NCBI GenBank assembly: GCA_019925105.1
Contig: JAHGAU010000001.1
Span: forward strand, 930,001 to 994,000
Length of the DNA stretch: 64,000 nt
Direction of reading: 5' to 3'
Source of the DNA: Niebla homalea
Taxonomy: Eukaryota; Ascomycota; Lecanoromycetes; Lecanorales; Ramalinaceae
In this document: in pieces, positions 33,601 through 45,546 of the stretch
How the letters are laid out: every line of letters begins with the position of its first letter
How positions within the stretch are numbered: the first letter of the stretch is position 1
The notes under the pieces: model-generated
What the model was told of the DNA's origin: nothing
What the model saw: only the letters and a program-made list of their open reading frames with translations
The model's database searches: none
Position numbers and translations under genes: made by a program

Positions 33601-34419
33601 GGAAGAATACTTTCGATATTAAATAATACGGTCATAAAATAAGTTCCCTTTATATTTTAAGGGAACCGGGCTTAAAGGGCGGTAATAATAGTATCTCTAC
33701 GTGTATTTACCTTAACTATAATATTATTTAGGGTATTACCTTTAAGGACGTTAATTTCACTTATATCCTTGTTAAGAAAAGATTGCCTACGGATTAATCT
33801 CCAACGATAATAGCAAGTAAGTTTAGCTCCTTTATGCCACGGTCGTAGGCTCCCGTTGGGGTCTGCTACTTCGCCCTTAGGAGCGATTGAGAGCGACCCT
33901 TCGGTAAGACGCGGTGGATTAATAAGAATTAAAGTACAATATTAATCAGTACGCGTAATAATACTTACTGATACTATTCTGAGTGACGTTATTCTAACGA
34001 GAAACGTGATCCTTATCTGTATAAACTCCTTAACGTTTACGGTATACTTTAATGTTGAACCAGCCTTATTAACGTAAAAAGACCATAGAATATAAGAATC
34101 TCAATTACCGTTCTCTTATATAATATTTAAATCGTTTAAATTAAACGAGGTTACTTTTAAAGTTCCTATCTTCTTAATCTTAAATACGGATTATATAAGA
34201 ATTAATATTATTAATATTAAAGGCTATAGGATATATTATTTATAAGCTATTATATTTTTTTAAAGACTTTCTTTATAGTATTAACGATATTATACTTAGG
34301 GCTTATTTAATATTTAAGTTAATATCGTTATATTTTAATAATATATAAAATATTGGGGGTTTAGTCTTTATTAATAATGATAACGTCTGTTTAATTTATT
34401 TCCTTATTTGGCTTACGCT
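33601..34419. other. AT-rich sequence with a GC island at 33770-33925
   Basis: The island contains CCACGGTCGTAGGCTCCCGT and GAGCGACCCTTCGGTAAGAC. It looks like an unmutated element end or unique sequence, but no inverted or direct partner was found in the window. The rest has no readable domain. Confidence 0.4.
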
Positions 34420-34605
34420 TTATAAATCTAAATACTTTAATGGCTTATCAGAGATAAACTATAGCTATAAGTATTTTAATAGTTCTTCAAAGAGGAAGTA
34501 TAACTCCCGGTACTTTAATAACTCCTTAAGGATGAGTTATAATTATAGGTACTTTAAACGCTTGTCAGAAATAAACTATAATTATAAATACTTCAATAAA
34601 GCTTT
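34420..34605. repeat. 39-bp tandem repeat, five copies
   Basis: Phrases of the type TATAGCTATAAGTATTTTAAT and TATAATTATAGGTACTTTAAA recur at about 34431, 34471, 34510, 34548 and 34587. Not part of any recognised element. Confidence 0.7.
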
Positions 34606-34702
34606 TTATAAATAACCTAAACATAACTTTAAGTTTCAAGAAATTACCTAATTAAAATAATAACCCTTAAAAAAGTTAAAATGATCTTAAGTTTAAGACC
34701 GT

Positions 34703-34895
34703 TGGAAAGGGGGAGAGCATGGAAGACACAAAACTTGCGGATAGGTGTATGGAGGAATGGAAACATTAAAAGGGCTAATTAAGGGTGGAATTAATTTATA
34801 CATATTTTAAAAAGGAAAGGTATAACGGATTATTATAGTAAGAAACCTATATCTTATTAACTTATATAAGGGCTGCGGTTTATCTTTAATTATAC
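34703..34895 (+). repeat. LTR-like repeat, plus orientation (inverted partner at 45345-45546)
   Basis: Begins TGGAAAGGGGGAGAGCATGG and holds a TATA-like CTTATATAAGGGCTGC about 160 bases in. It matches the right copy, read in reverse, over about 190 bases, with almost only C/T and G/A differences. It looks like an LTR with promoter, but the pair is inverted, so the two copies belong to two oppositely oriented elements or to one element with very long inverted ends. Confidence 0.6.
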
Positions 34896-36436
34896 TTTAT
34901 TATTACTTATTATTTTATTACTTTTATTTTTTCTTTACTTATTATCTTTTTTAATGGTTTTAAGAAAACATTTATTTGCTTATATATATTAAGAAATTTG
35001 GTTTAATTATACAATTTAATTATAAATAATTTATTATGCCTTTTCCTTCATTAACGGTAATAAAAACTACGAAAATATTATAAAAAACTAACCTTTATTA
35101 TTATTATATTATATATATATAATAAAAGCAATAAACTATAAATTTATATATATCCTTAAAATATCCTTAATTATTATTTATTTATTAAATAAATATTAAA
35201 GTTAAGGAAAAATAAAAGTTTTTAAGTAACCCTTTTTAAGGATTTTTATTTAAATATTTTTATTACTACTTTCAATTAATATAAGGACCCCGTTTATACG
35301 TATCGGTAATGAATTATTAATATTTTTTAATTAATTATTAATCATTAAAAATTAAGAAGTAAAAAGAAACGGTAACTTTTTTAAAATACCTTAATTATAA
35401 AAAACAACAATATCCTTTATATTAATAATAAGCTTTAACCTTAATTAAAAAATAATTATATATATTATTAAATATTCTAAAATATTATTAAGGAAATTAT
35501 AATTTATATATTAATATGAACCGCTTTTTTAAAACGGAAGAAATTAAAATAATTAAAGAAAAAAATTTAGAAAAAAATTTAATTACCTTAAATAACGTAA
35601 AATTATTATTTAATAACTAACGATTATAATAATTAAAATACAAGACTTATTAGGTTAATATAAATAATTAAACTTAATTAAATTATAAGTTTTATTAAAT
35701 TATCCTGAGTAATTAAATCGTAAATCTTATAAAACGATTCCGAGTAACCGATTTATATATTATAAGTAAAACTTTTTAATTTAACCCAGAATATTATATA
35801 TATTCCTTAAAAACGTAAAGTTAATCTTAAAGATTATTTTATATTAAGTAAACGATCTTTTAAGATCCGTAAGTAATACCGGGTATTTTAATATTAATAA
35901 ATATATAAATTTTTTTAATAATTATTAGAATAATTAAATTAAACTATATATTTTAACGATAAGGATAATAAAAATAAGATTCCTTAATAAGGCTTAAGTA
36001 ATCCTATATATTTCTTAAGGAAATACTTTTTATTAGAACGTAAATTATTAAACTAAAAGCTATTTAAACGGAAATTAAGTTTTAAATTATTTACGGAAAT
36101 TTAAATTGGTTTTTAAAATTCCTAAGAAATATCCACGAATTATATAATACATTAATAAAAGGTAATAAGCTTTTTACTTTAAATTATAAATTAAATAATT
36201 AAAAATTAAAAAAACTAAAGAGTAAACTAAAAGAATAAATAGTAAAAAGAAATAAATAATAAAATTAATTAAAAGAATTAATAAAAAAGAATAAAGATAA
36301 ATATATTTATAATAATAATTATATTATATATATATTAAGAATACCAATAATAATTTATAACGGTTACCAATATAAAACTTACTTAATTTAACGGTACCCT
36401 CCTTGAAACTCTCTTATATAAAAGGTAAAAAAGATT
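34896..36436. other. AT-rich interior left of LINE D, unidentified
   Basis: Lies between the left LTR-like repeat and the LINE D target site. A start MPFPSLTVIKTTKIL at 35037 is followed by stops. No domain recognised. It continues at 43788 once LINE D is removed. Confidence 0.35.
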
Positions 36437-38295
36437 AGAATAAATATTTGATTGATTGATTGATTAATTTATATTACGGATCTAGCTAAGTTAATTCCGG
36501 CGTTCCTTAATACGCGGCCTTTTAGTTTTATTAATAACCGTAAAAACCTAATACTTATAACGTTAAAGTAAAAAAACCGGTATTTATTAAGCTTTTACCC
36601 TTTATCCCTTAAGGTAAAGGATATTAACGGTTATTTAAATAATAATAATTTATTTATATATTTTTTATATTCTAATTCCCCCAAGAAAATCTATAATATT
36701 ATAATTATATCTTTATAGGGACTATTTTTAAGCTCGTTATTTTTCCGCTTTTTTATATATTTATATTATTTTAACTTTACGTAATATTTTTAAATATTTT
36801 TATTAATATTTATACGTTTAATATATACCCTTTTTATATTATTATCGTTATTAACTTTTTTAAGGATTTTTAATAAACGTTTATTATTATATTTTTACGG
36901 TTATAAAAGATACTTTCCGGTTTATATAATTAACGTAACCGGTTTCCGTTTCTTTTTTTTTTCTTTAATTAATAACGGGCCTTTTTTATAAGGTTTTCGG
37001 TAATTTTATTTATCTTTATAATAAGGTTAAATTATAATAATAATCCGGTAAATATTATAAATTTAATAACCGTCCGGATATTTTATTTTATAAATAATAT
37101 TTAACGGTAATTATAAGTATTAATTTTTATAATAAATCTTAATTTAATTTCCGTAAATAAGGGATAAGAAATAAGGACGTATATAATATTTTACTTTCTT
37201 TATTTATATTTATATCCGGTATTTATCCGACTTCCGGTATATATAATAAATAAAAAGTAAGTTAATTTATTTTTATCCGTCCGGAGTTAAATTATTAATA
37301 CGTTATTACCCTTTTTTATAATATTATAATAACGGAAATACTTATTAATAATCTTTTTATTGTTAAGAATTAAATAATAATAACCTTAAAGTATAAAATC
37401 TTTATATTCTTATTAACGTTTAGTTTACTTTATCGTAACTTATAAGGTAATTATTATAGTTTTTATTCTTTAAATCCTTTTAATCTTAACTTTTTTTATA
37501 TTTAACGGGAATTTATATATATTTAAATTAACCTCCGGAATATTAATAAAGTTAACTTCCTTTTTAACTTATTTTTACTTTATTTTAATAGGAAAAAAGA
37601 TAAGTATCTTTAATTTACTTTTTTTTTTTAATTTAAGGCTTATTAAGATTCTAATAGATCCGCTTATTTCCTATTATTATAATTAAGTATATATATTTCT
37701 TTATTTTTATTTAAGCGATTATTTAATTTAATAAAACTTTTATTAATAATATAAAAACCTTAAACTTTAATACCGGGATAAAGGTTATTTTATAAGTATT
37801 ATTAATTATTCTTAAATACCGATTTTAAACTTTCTATAATATTTAAATAGGCTTTTTCTTATATCCCGGAATACCCTTAAGTATATATTAAATAATCATA
37901 AGATATATTATAGTTAACTTTATTATAGCTTAATAAATAGTCCGGGTTTTTAATAACGTAACTCTTTATATTAATATAATGAAATAAATAAGGTTCTTTT
38001 CTTATAAAGTTATCTTTTTTTAAACCTTTTTTATATAATCCTTTTAATTAAGCTTTTTATTTACTTAAAAATTAAGGATTTTAATACTGGTATTTAACTT
38101 TACCGTAATTTTACTTAAGTTTACTATAGTTATTATATCGTATAATTTCGGGCTTTTAATTATATAAATAAACTTATATTTATATGGTATAAATTAAGCC
38201 CCGTAAGTTCTTATTTATTAAAGATAGACTTTATAAATTTATTTTAATTTTAAATAATGTATACGTATAAAGGTATTATAAATTAAAAGGTAAAC

Positions 38296-38451
38296 TGTTA
38301 GGGACTCAGCAGAGCTAACCCATACCACGGAACGGGTTCCGCATTGCTTAGTACCCGCACTTACTGTACATAGCTTACCACCACTATACTCACTTAGATC
38401 AAGAATCATATATATTATATATATTTTACCCTTTATACTGAGTACGCCACA
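38296..38451. repeat. LTR (left) of the element in LINE D
   Basis: 156 bases. It starts TGTTAGGGACTC and ends GAGTACGCCACA, with several G-to-A and C-to-T differences from the right copy. Confidence 0.85.
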
Positions 38452-39650
38452 ATTTAATAGCAATAGCATAAGATCGCAGCAGTTATTATTATAGTAAACG
38501 TATAACCGTTATCACGAAAATTACCTAGATTCAGATAATACAAAAGACGCGATAGATAATAGTAACGTCTGCGAGAGTTTTGTTATTAATAACTTTATTT
38601 TACCGGTTATTATTACCTATATTTATCCAGTAAATAGATAATTGACCCGGCGAATAAAGCCGAGCTTAAATTCATCCCTTTTAATAAGTTAAACGACAAT
38701 ATTATAATACTTATCTTTACCGACGAATAATTCAAGCGATTCCTTAGTTATTTTATATTTAAAACTATATTATAGCCTTTAAAGACACCGCTAGAAGATC
38801 TTACTTTTAATCCTTTTATCTATAACGTTTTTAACTTCACCAAACGTTTCCGTACTGACAATTTCGATCTATAATATATATATATATATCTTAAACGCGG
38901 AGCTTATATTTAATATAAGTTACTTAGTAAGATAATAAAAGCCAGTATTAATACCAGTATATAACTTTAAACAAAAAAGCTCGAGAAGAGATATTTATAT
39001 ATAATAAATAAGGCCTCTATAATACTTTAGTATAATACTGATATATCTCTATTATTTCTATAGTAAATTCCTTAGTAAAATTAATTGTAAACGGCTTAGA
39101 AACCTATAAAAGCAGTTAAGCTACGGCGTATACCTGCAGAACTAAGATTCAGGGAAAAGGTGGACTATAAATATACCGGATCATACGTTATACGTTACCT
39201 TTTAAAGTTTACTTATCTTAATAATGTTATATTTATAATATTACCCTTAGTAAGCTTAATAAAGCTCCGTCACCAGGCTTCTACTTATTTCTGGAGCAAC
39301 TTACGGCTATTTAGCCTTACCCCTGTTTTTACCCATATTACCTAGCCCAACGGGCTATAGACTTAACTTCAGCAATACCCCGGAGATCACGTTTTTAAGC
39401 GATTCAGAGCTTAAAAAACCACGATTATTTCCCGGGTGCGATTGCGATAATTGCCCGGGTTAATTTTTTTCGAATTTTTCACCTTTCACTATTTACTATA
39501 CGCTTCTCAGCAACAACCCTTTTATACCATTACCCCTGCGTATGTTCGGCGCTGAGATAAGCCTATATAAGGCTCCGGAACCCCTGGTATATACACTTTT
39601 TATTATTATTATTACTTATAGAGCATAAACCTTTTTTATAAGTGGCAAAT

Positions 39651-39806
39651 TATTAAGGACTCAGCAGAGTTAACCCATACCACGGAACGGGTTCCGCATT
39701 GCTTGGCACCCGCATTTACTATACATAGCTCACCACCACCACACTCACTTAGATCAAGAATCATACATATCACATACATTTTACCCTTTATACTGAGCAC
39801 GCCACA
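39651..39806. repeat. LTR (right) of the element in LINE D
   Basis: 156 bases. It starts TATTAAGGACTC (TG to TA by RIP) and ends GAGCACGCCACA. It is less mutated than the left copy in its second half. Confidence 0.85.
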
Positions 39807-42800
39807 TAAACGTTATTAATAAAGTTTTTAACTTAAACCTTCTATTTTAGCTTAATAAATTTTTTAATTAATAAACCGTTAAAGAATAAGAATAATATAA
39901 AAAAAAATAAACGATCCCTAAGGAATCCTTATTATAATAGGCTTTATCGGGCTTATTTTTTTATCTTAAGTTAATTAACGTAACTTAATTACTTAAGAAA
40001 CTTTTTATTTATTTAAGTAAAAAAGGTAATATCCTTTTTTTCTTTAAGTTATATAATAATTTTTAATAATTTACTTTATTAAAAATATTTATAATATTAA
40101 GAAAAAGAAGACTTATAATATATTTCTTCCCGTAACCTTATACCGTATATATACCGTTAATTAATCCTTTAAGGGTTATTTCTATTAATTAATTTCTTTT
40201 TATTTTTATTTATTAATTAGGGAAAAGTCCGTAATTTTCTGTAGAATCGTTAAGGATCTTTATTATTATTATTTTTAAGGTTTTCCTTAACGTATAAAAA
40301 AGTATAATAAGTTTATAAAACTTTACCTTAAAATCATCCGGTTTAATAAGCTTTTTAAAGATAATTATTTTTATTTCTTTAAATTTACGTAAGTAATAAC
40401 CGATATTAAAATATATTTAAAAAAGGTAAATAAAGATTTTCTTAAATAATAATATTATTATTAATAAGAATTTATTAAGGATCTTATTTAATCTTAAGGT
40501 TTTATTTTTCTTTAATTTATTAATTACTTTAATTATTATATCTTATATTATTATTTTATTTATTAATATAAGGTTAAAGTATATAGCGCTATCGATATAG
40601 TTTAAGTTAACCTTTAACGGAGGAGGGAAAAATATTCCTTTAAGGGTTTTAATTTTACCGTTAAAGGTATTAATTAATATATTATCGGGTCTTTTAAAAA
40701 ATAGGAATTTAAGGATATTCCTACTTTATTCCTTATTATATTTCGTTAGCTTTTAAATACCATAAAATAAAACTATTAAGTTATATATTATAAATTAAAA
40801 GTATATTTACTTAATTTTCTTAATAATCTTCTTTTTTTCTTTTTAAATAGTTTTTAATTAATTAAATATTTCTTAATTCTTATATTTAAAAGTTTATTTT
40901 ATTAACTTTTTCGTTTTTATAATTACGATTATATATTTTTTATTTTAATAAGTTTTAATTCTTTAAAAAAATTTATTATCGGGATTATCTTATTAATTAT
41001 TTTATTTAATATTTTTATTATTTGCTTTATAAAGAGGTCGATCCGGTTTTTATTATTTAATTAAGGGAAATCCGTAAACTATATTATTATCTTTTCTGTT
41101 TTTTTATGAATTTTTATTATTTTAACCGTTTTTTACGTTTTCCTTACCGGTAATAATAAGGTTATATTAATAATTTAATTTAAGGTTATTTATATTAATA
41201 TATAATCTAATTTATATTTTAAGTTTTTTTATAACTTATATATTATAATTATATTAATAATTTTTTCCGTATTAAAAATTAAATTAATTATTATTTTAAA
41301 CTTATAACTTCTTTATATAATAATCTTTTATAATATTAATAATAAAAAGTTAATTTAAACGGTAATTATTAATAAATTATCCGATTTAATATAATTTATC
41401 GTATGCTTTTCTTTATTTTATATATAATAATATAAGTTAAAGTCTTTAAGCAATATATATTTATTTAGAATAATTAAAACCTTTTTAAATAATAATATTA
41501 TAAACGGTTTTTCCTTATTAACCGGCGGTAAATTATATATATTATAAATATTAAAATCGCCTTTTAAGTCCCTTTCTTTTATAATATAGAATATATAAAG
41601 GTTTTTATTGTAATAAATAATATTTTAATTATTTACGTTAAGTTATTTATTTATAAAGAAATATATTTTGGTTATTTTATCCCCCTTAAAGGTTAAATAA
41701 AACCCCTCTCCCGGGTTAATAAATAAATATATATACGGGCTATACGGTAATTCCTATATTATTATAATATTAATGTTTTTAGTTTTTTTAAATTTAAATA
41801 TTAATATTATTACTTTAATTCCTTTATTACGGACGTTATATTATATTATTTTTAAAAATATTAATATATTATATATTAATTTTTATAAAAATTCCCTTAT
41901 TTATATCCGTTTAAATTATAAACTTTTTATTAAAATTAAACGTTTTTAGTTTAATATTTTCCCGGTTACCATTAAAGACGTAAGACGGCCGGCCTTTAAG
42001 GTCGGGATTATAAGAAGTTTCCTTTTCTTTATTTTATCCGTTATTATTATTTACCCTTTATTATTTAATTAATTAAGTTTACGTTTTAAGGTTATTTTTA
42101 ATTAACTTATTAAATTAATTCCGTACGTATTATACCATCAGATTTTTATAATTATTTAGGGGTTTTTACGTTTAATTTCCTTAACTCTTATTATATACTT
42201 AGAATCCTATATTAAGTATTCCTCCTTATTATACGTAATATATTTAAGTATACTTTTTATAAGCTTTTTAATTATTAATTTTATATATTTGTAAATATTA
42301 TAATTTTTAACGTAAATTATATATTTTATAATATTAAAATACTTTATAATAATATATTTATAATCTTAATATTTAAAATATTAATAAATATCCGCCATCC
42401 TATTTTATAATTAAATTATCTTAAGTAATCCCTTTTTAATAATTTCTTTATTTAAGACGTTATTATATATCTTTATTAACGTTATACTTAATATAATAAT
42501 AAAATATTTCTTTATATATTTTAAGGAATTAAATCTTTTTATTATTAAAGGAAACTTATAGTTAACGATATTAAGCCTTAAATAAAGAATTATATTCTCT
42601 TTTTCTATACTTTTTAACGTAGCCTTTTTTCGGTTTTTATAAAACGTAATAAGTATATCCTATTTATTATAACGGTAAACGATTACCTTAAAACCTTAAT
42701 TAATTTATATTTTCTTTTATTAATTTAAGTTTTAAACCTTTTTAAGTTTTCTTTTATTTTTAATAACGTTATATTAAAAAGGATATTTTTATTTTATAAT

Positions 42801-43787
42801 TTATATATTACGATAATTTATTTTATTAATAATTCCGTTATTATTTTAAAAGTTTTTATTAATTATAGCGGATTTATTTCCGTAATTACGTTCTTTTCTT
42901 TATTATTAAATAAATAAACCGTTATTATCTTCGTTTTCTTTAATATAATTATTTTTCTTCCGTTATCCCTTTATTCTTTATTATGGGTACCTTTTTTATT
43001 ACCCTTATTACTTAGTTTTCTTTCGTTTAAAAGGTTACCGCTTTTATATCCTTATTTTGTACCCTTAACCTTAAACCGTTATTTTTACCCTTTATTAACG
43101 TTTTTATTCCCGCTCTTTAAGAGCTTTATAAACGCTCCGTTTTTTTCAATTTTACCTTTATTTTTATATAAAAGTTCCTTACGCTTTTTAATTTAATCTA
43201 TAATATCAGTTAAATTTTTAACGTAATATCTTTTTACTTTATTATAAGGAATCCTTTTAAGGCTTTTATTGCTTTTCTTATTGCCTTTTCGCCCTCGTTT
43301 ACCGGGCGATATATTATCTTTATTTTTTATTTTTAATCCCTTAAAGTTTTATCTTCTTTATTAACTTTATTTCCTTTTATATATTCTTAATAATACTTTT
43401 ATTACGGTCTTCCCGCCTTTTTCTTTTACTTATATTCTTTATTATTAATACCGTACTGGCCTTTTTACCCCCTTATTTACTTATTATTTCCGTATTATTA
43501 TTATGCGTTTTACGCGTTTTAATATGTATATTTTATTAACCTTAATTTTTTTTATTTATTTTAAGCGTTATCCGGCTTATTATTATTATATTATCCGTAT
43601 ACGTTATTATTATTTCTATTAATATAGGTTACTTACCCGTTTATTACCTTATTCTTAATTATTACGTTACTTTTACTTATCGCACTTAATATACTTCTTT
43701 TATTATTATTAAAGCTATGTATATACGTATCGTTTTGGACCTCTGGGGTCCCTTTATTCGTCGCTATTCTTTTCAGAATAAATATTT

Positions 43788-45344
43788 AAAACCTACTTTA
43801 AATTAAAAAAAAAAATTCATAATAAAATATAATTCGTATATACTTATATAATAACTTAAGAGACCAAAAAGACCCCTATTAACGTTATATAATTATATAT
43901 TAACTTAACTTTTTCTTTAGAAAAAAATATAAAAATAAAATATAGTTGTTTAGAGTAACCGTAAACTTTTTTCTTTAAAACATTTTTATTAATATTAATA
44001 ATATATTAACGATAATGTATTTTGTTTCATATAATATATACCTTAATACTTTTAAATTAAAAAAAATAAAACCAAATATTATTATATTAATTAAGAAATT
44101 AATTATAATATTATTATTCTTTTTATTATTATTTTATTTCCTTTATTGAAAAAAAGTATATACTTTTTTACTTTATATTAAATAAAGGATAAAGAAAATT
44201 AGGATAAATTTATATAAATTACGGGACTATCCCGTATTTATTAAATGTTATAAATATTATGAAGGATTACTTAATAGTAAACCTTATTAACCTTTTTTAA
44301 GGAATAATAAAATATTATTAAAAATCCCTTAATCCTTGAAATTTAAAAGGAATTAATTAATATATATAAAGTAAAAAAGGTACTTAAATAGTTTTAAATA
44401 TTTTCCTTAATAATAATAATAAAGTTAAATGTTAAAGAAGATTCTATAATAGTATTAATAATTCTAATTTTTACCTTAAAATCATCGGAAATTTTAAAAT
44501 AAAAAATTATAATATAATTTAGGATTAAAATTTTATTTTATTAATTAAGAGAATTAAATAAATAAAAAAATAAACCGAACAATAAATAAAAATAAATTTA
44601 TAACGTATAAAAAAAGATTAAGAAAAATATTTTTTTTAATTAATAAATAAATACGATAAATATAAAACCTAAAGGAAACGTAACGTATTAAATAAAATAA
44701 TTAAAAATTAAAGCTTTATTTATAAATAAAATAATAAATAATATTATAAAGGAAGATATAAAAAACTTCTAGAAATTATTAAGTTAAGAGTTCCTAAAAT
44801 TAAATCTTAATAACCTTATAGAATAAGCAATAAATAATATTAAAATATTATTATAAGGAATTAATTCCATTTTCAATTATTATAAACGTATACTTTATAT
44901 TATATATAATTTAAGTAAAAAGAATATTAAACCCAGAAAACCGGAATGTATAATAAATAAAATAATAAAATATATATTAAAAGATATAATTAATCGTTTT
45001 GAGAATAATGTGATAAATATAAAGCTTTATAAACGTTTAATAAAAAACGTTTATAAAAAGCTTAATCTTTATAAAATAAATTTTAAAATAAAACGGAGTA
45101 CGGAAAAAATAAAAAAAAAGCAAAAACTTAAAAAGGAAAAAAAGGATAAAGAAATAAATTTTAAAGTTTAAATATTTATAAAATAATTAAGCTATATAAA
45201 CGGAAACCTTTAAGAAACTACATTAAAAATAAATTTAATATACATTAATTATAATACAATTATTTTAGCATTATAAATAAAAAGATTACGATAAATTAAA
45301 TACCCAGAAAAGATAGGAAGGGATGAAAGAGCAAGTAGCAATGG
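43788..45344. other. AT-rich interior right of LINE D, unidentified
   Basis: Resumes the sequence cut by LINE D. Near 45060-45180 a lysine-rich frame is visible (AAAAAGCAAAAACTTAAAAA), but no domain can be named. RIP stops are frequent. Confidence 0.35.
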
Positions 45345-45546
45345 AGTGTAATTGAAGATGGGCTGCAGCCCTTATATAAGTTGGTAAGGTATAGGTTTCT
45401 TACTATAATAATCCGTTATACTTTTCCTTTTTCAACTTTTTAAGTATATATAAATTGATTTTACCCTTAATTAATCCTTTTAATGTTTTTATTCCTTTAT
45501 ATATTTATTTATAAGTTTTATATTTTTTATACTCTCCCCCTTTTTA
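45345..45546 (-). repeat. LTR-like repeat, minus orientation (partner of 34703-34895)
   Basis: Read on minus it starts TAAAAAGGGGGAGAGTATAA and contains CTTATATAAGGGCTGC. More strongly RIPed at its outer end than the left partner and better preserved inside (GGGCTGCAGCCC). Confidence 0.6.

Larger units (their letters stand above)
38296..39806. mobile_element. Short LTR retroelement without pol, inside LINE D
   Basis: 1511 bases with a 5-base duplication TAAAC (38291-38295 and 39807-39811) and two 156-base LTRs starting TGTTAGGGACTCAGCAGAG and ending CGCCACA. The 1199-base interior is moderately AT-rich and lacks integrase or polymerase. It contains a 61-codon frame at 39160-39345 with no recognised domain. 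Near the right end CCTATATAAGGCTCCGGAAC (39567-39586) looks promoter-like. A deletion derivative or a non-autonomous (LARD/TRIM-type) family. Orientation undecided. Confidence 0.8.
36450..43774 (-). mobile_element. LINE D, Tad1-type, interrupted by an LTR element
   Basis: Exact 13-base duplication AGAATAAATATTT at 36437-36449 and 43775-43787. The 3' tail (TGAT)n is at the left. The 5' end at the right shows the ORF1 start region with GGACCTCTGGGGTCCCTTT nearly unmutated, although the ATG is changed (ATAGCGACG). Net length without the LTR element is 5.81 kb. The polymerase box is split by the insertion at 38291-39811: the joined flanks read FINNVY on minus. The leader is shorter than in A, so this copy is slightly 5'-truncated. 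Confidence 0.9.

Noticed and set aside
38239..38469. 76-codon minus-strand ORF
   Set aside because: Lies across the boundary of LINE D and the inserted LTR, so it is a junction artefact.
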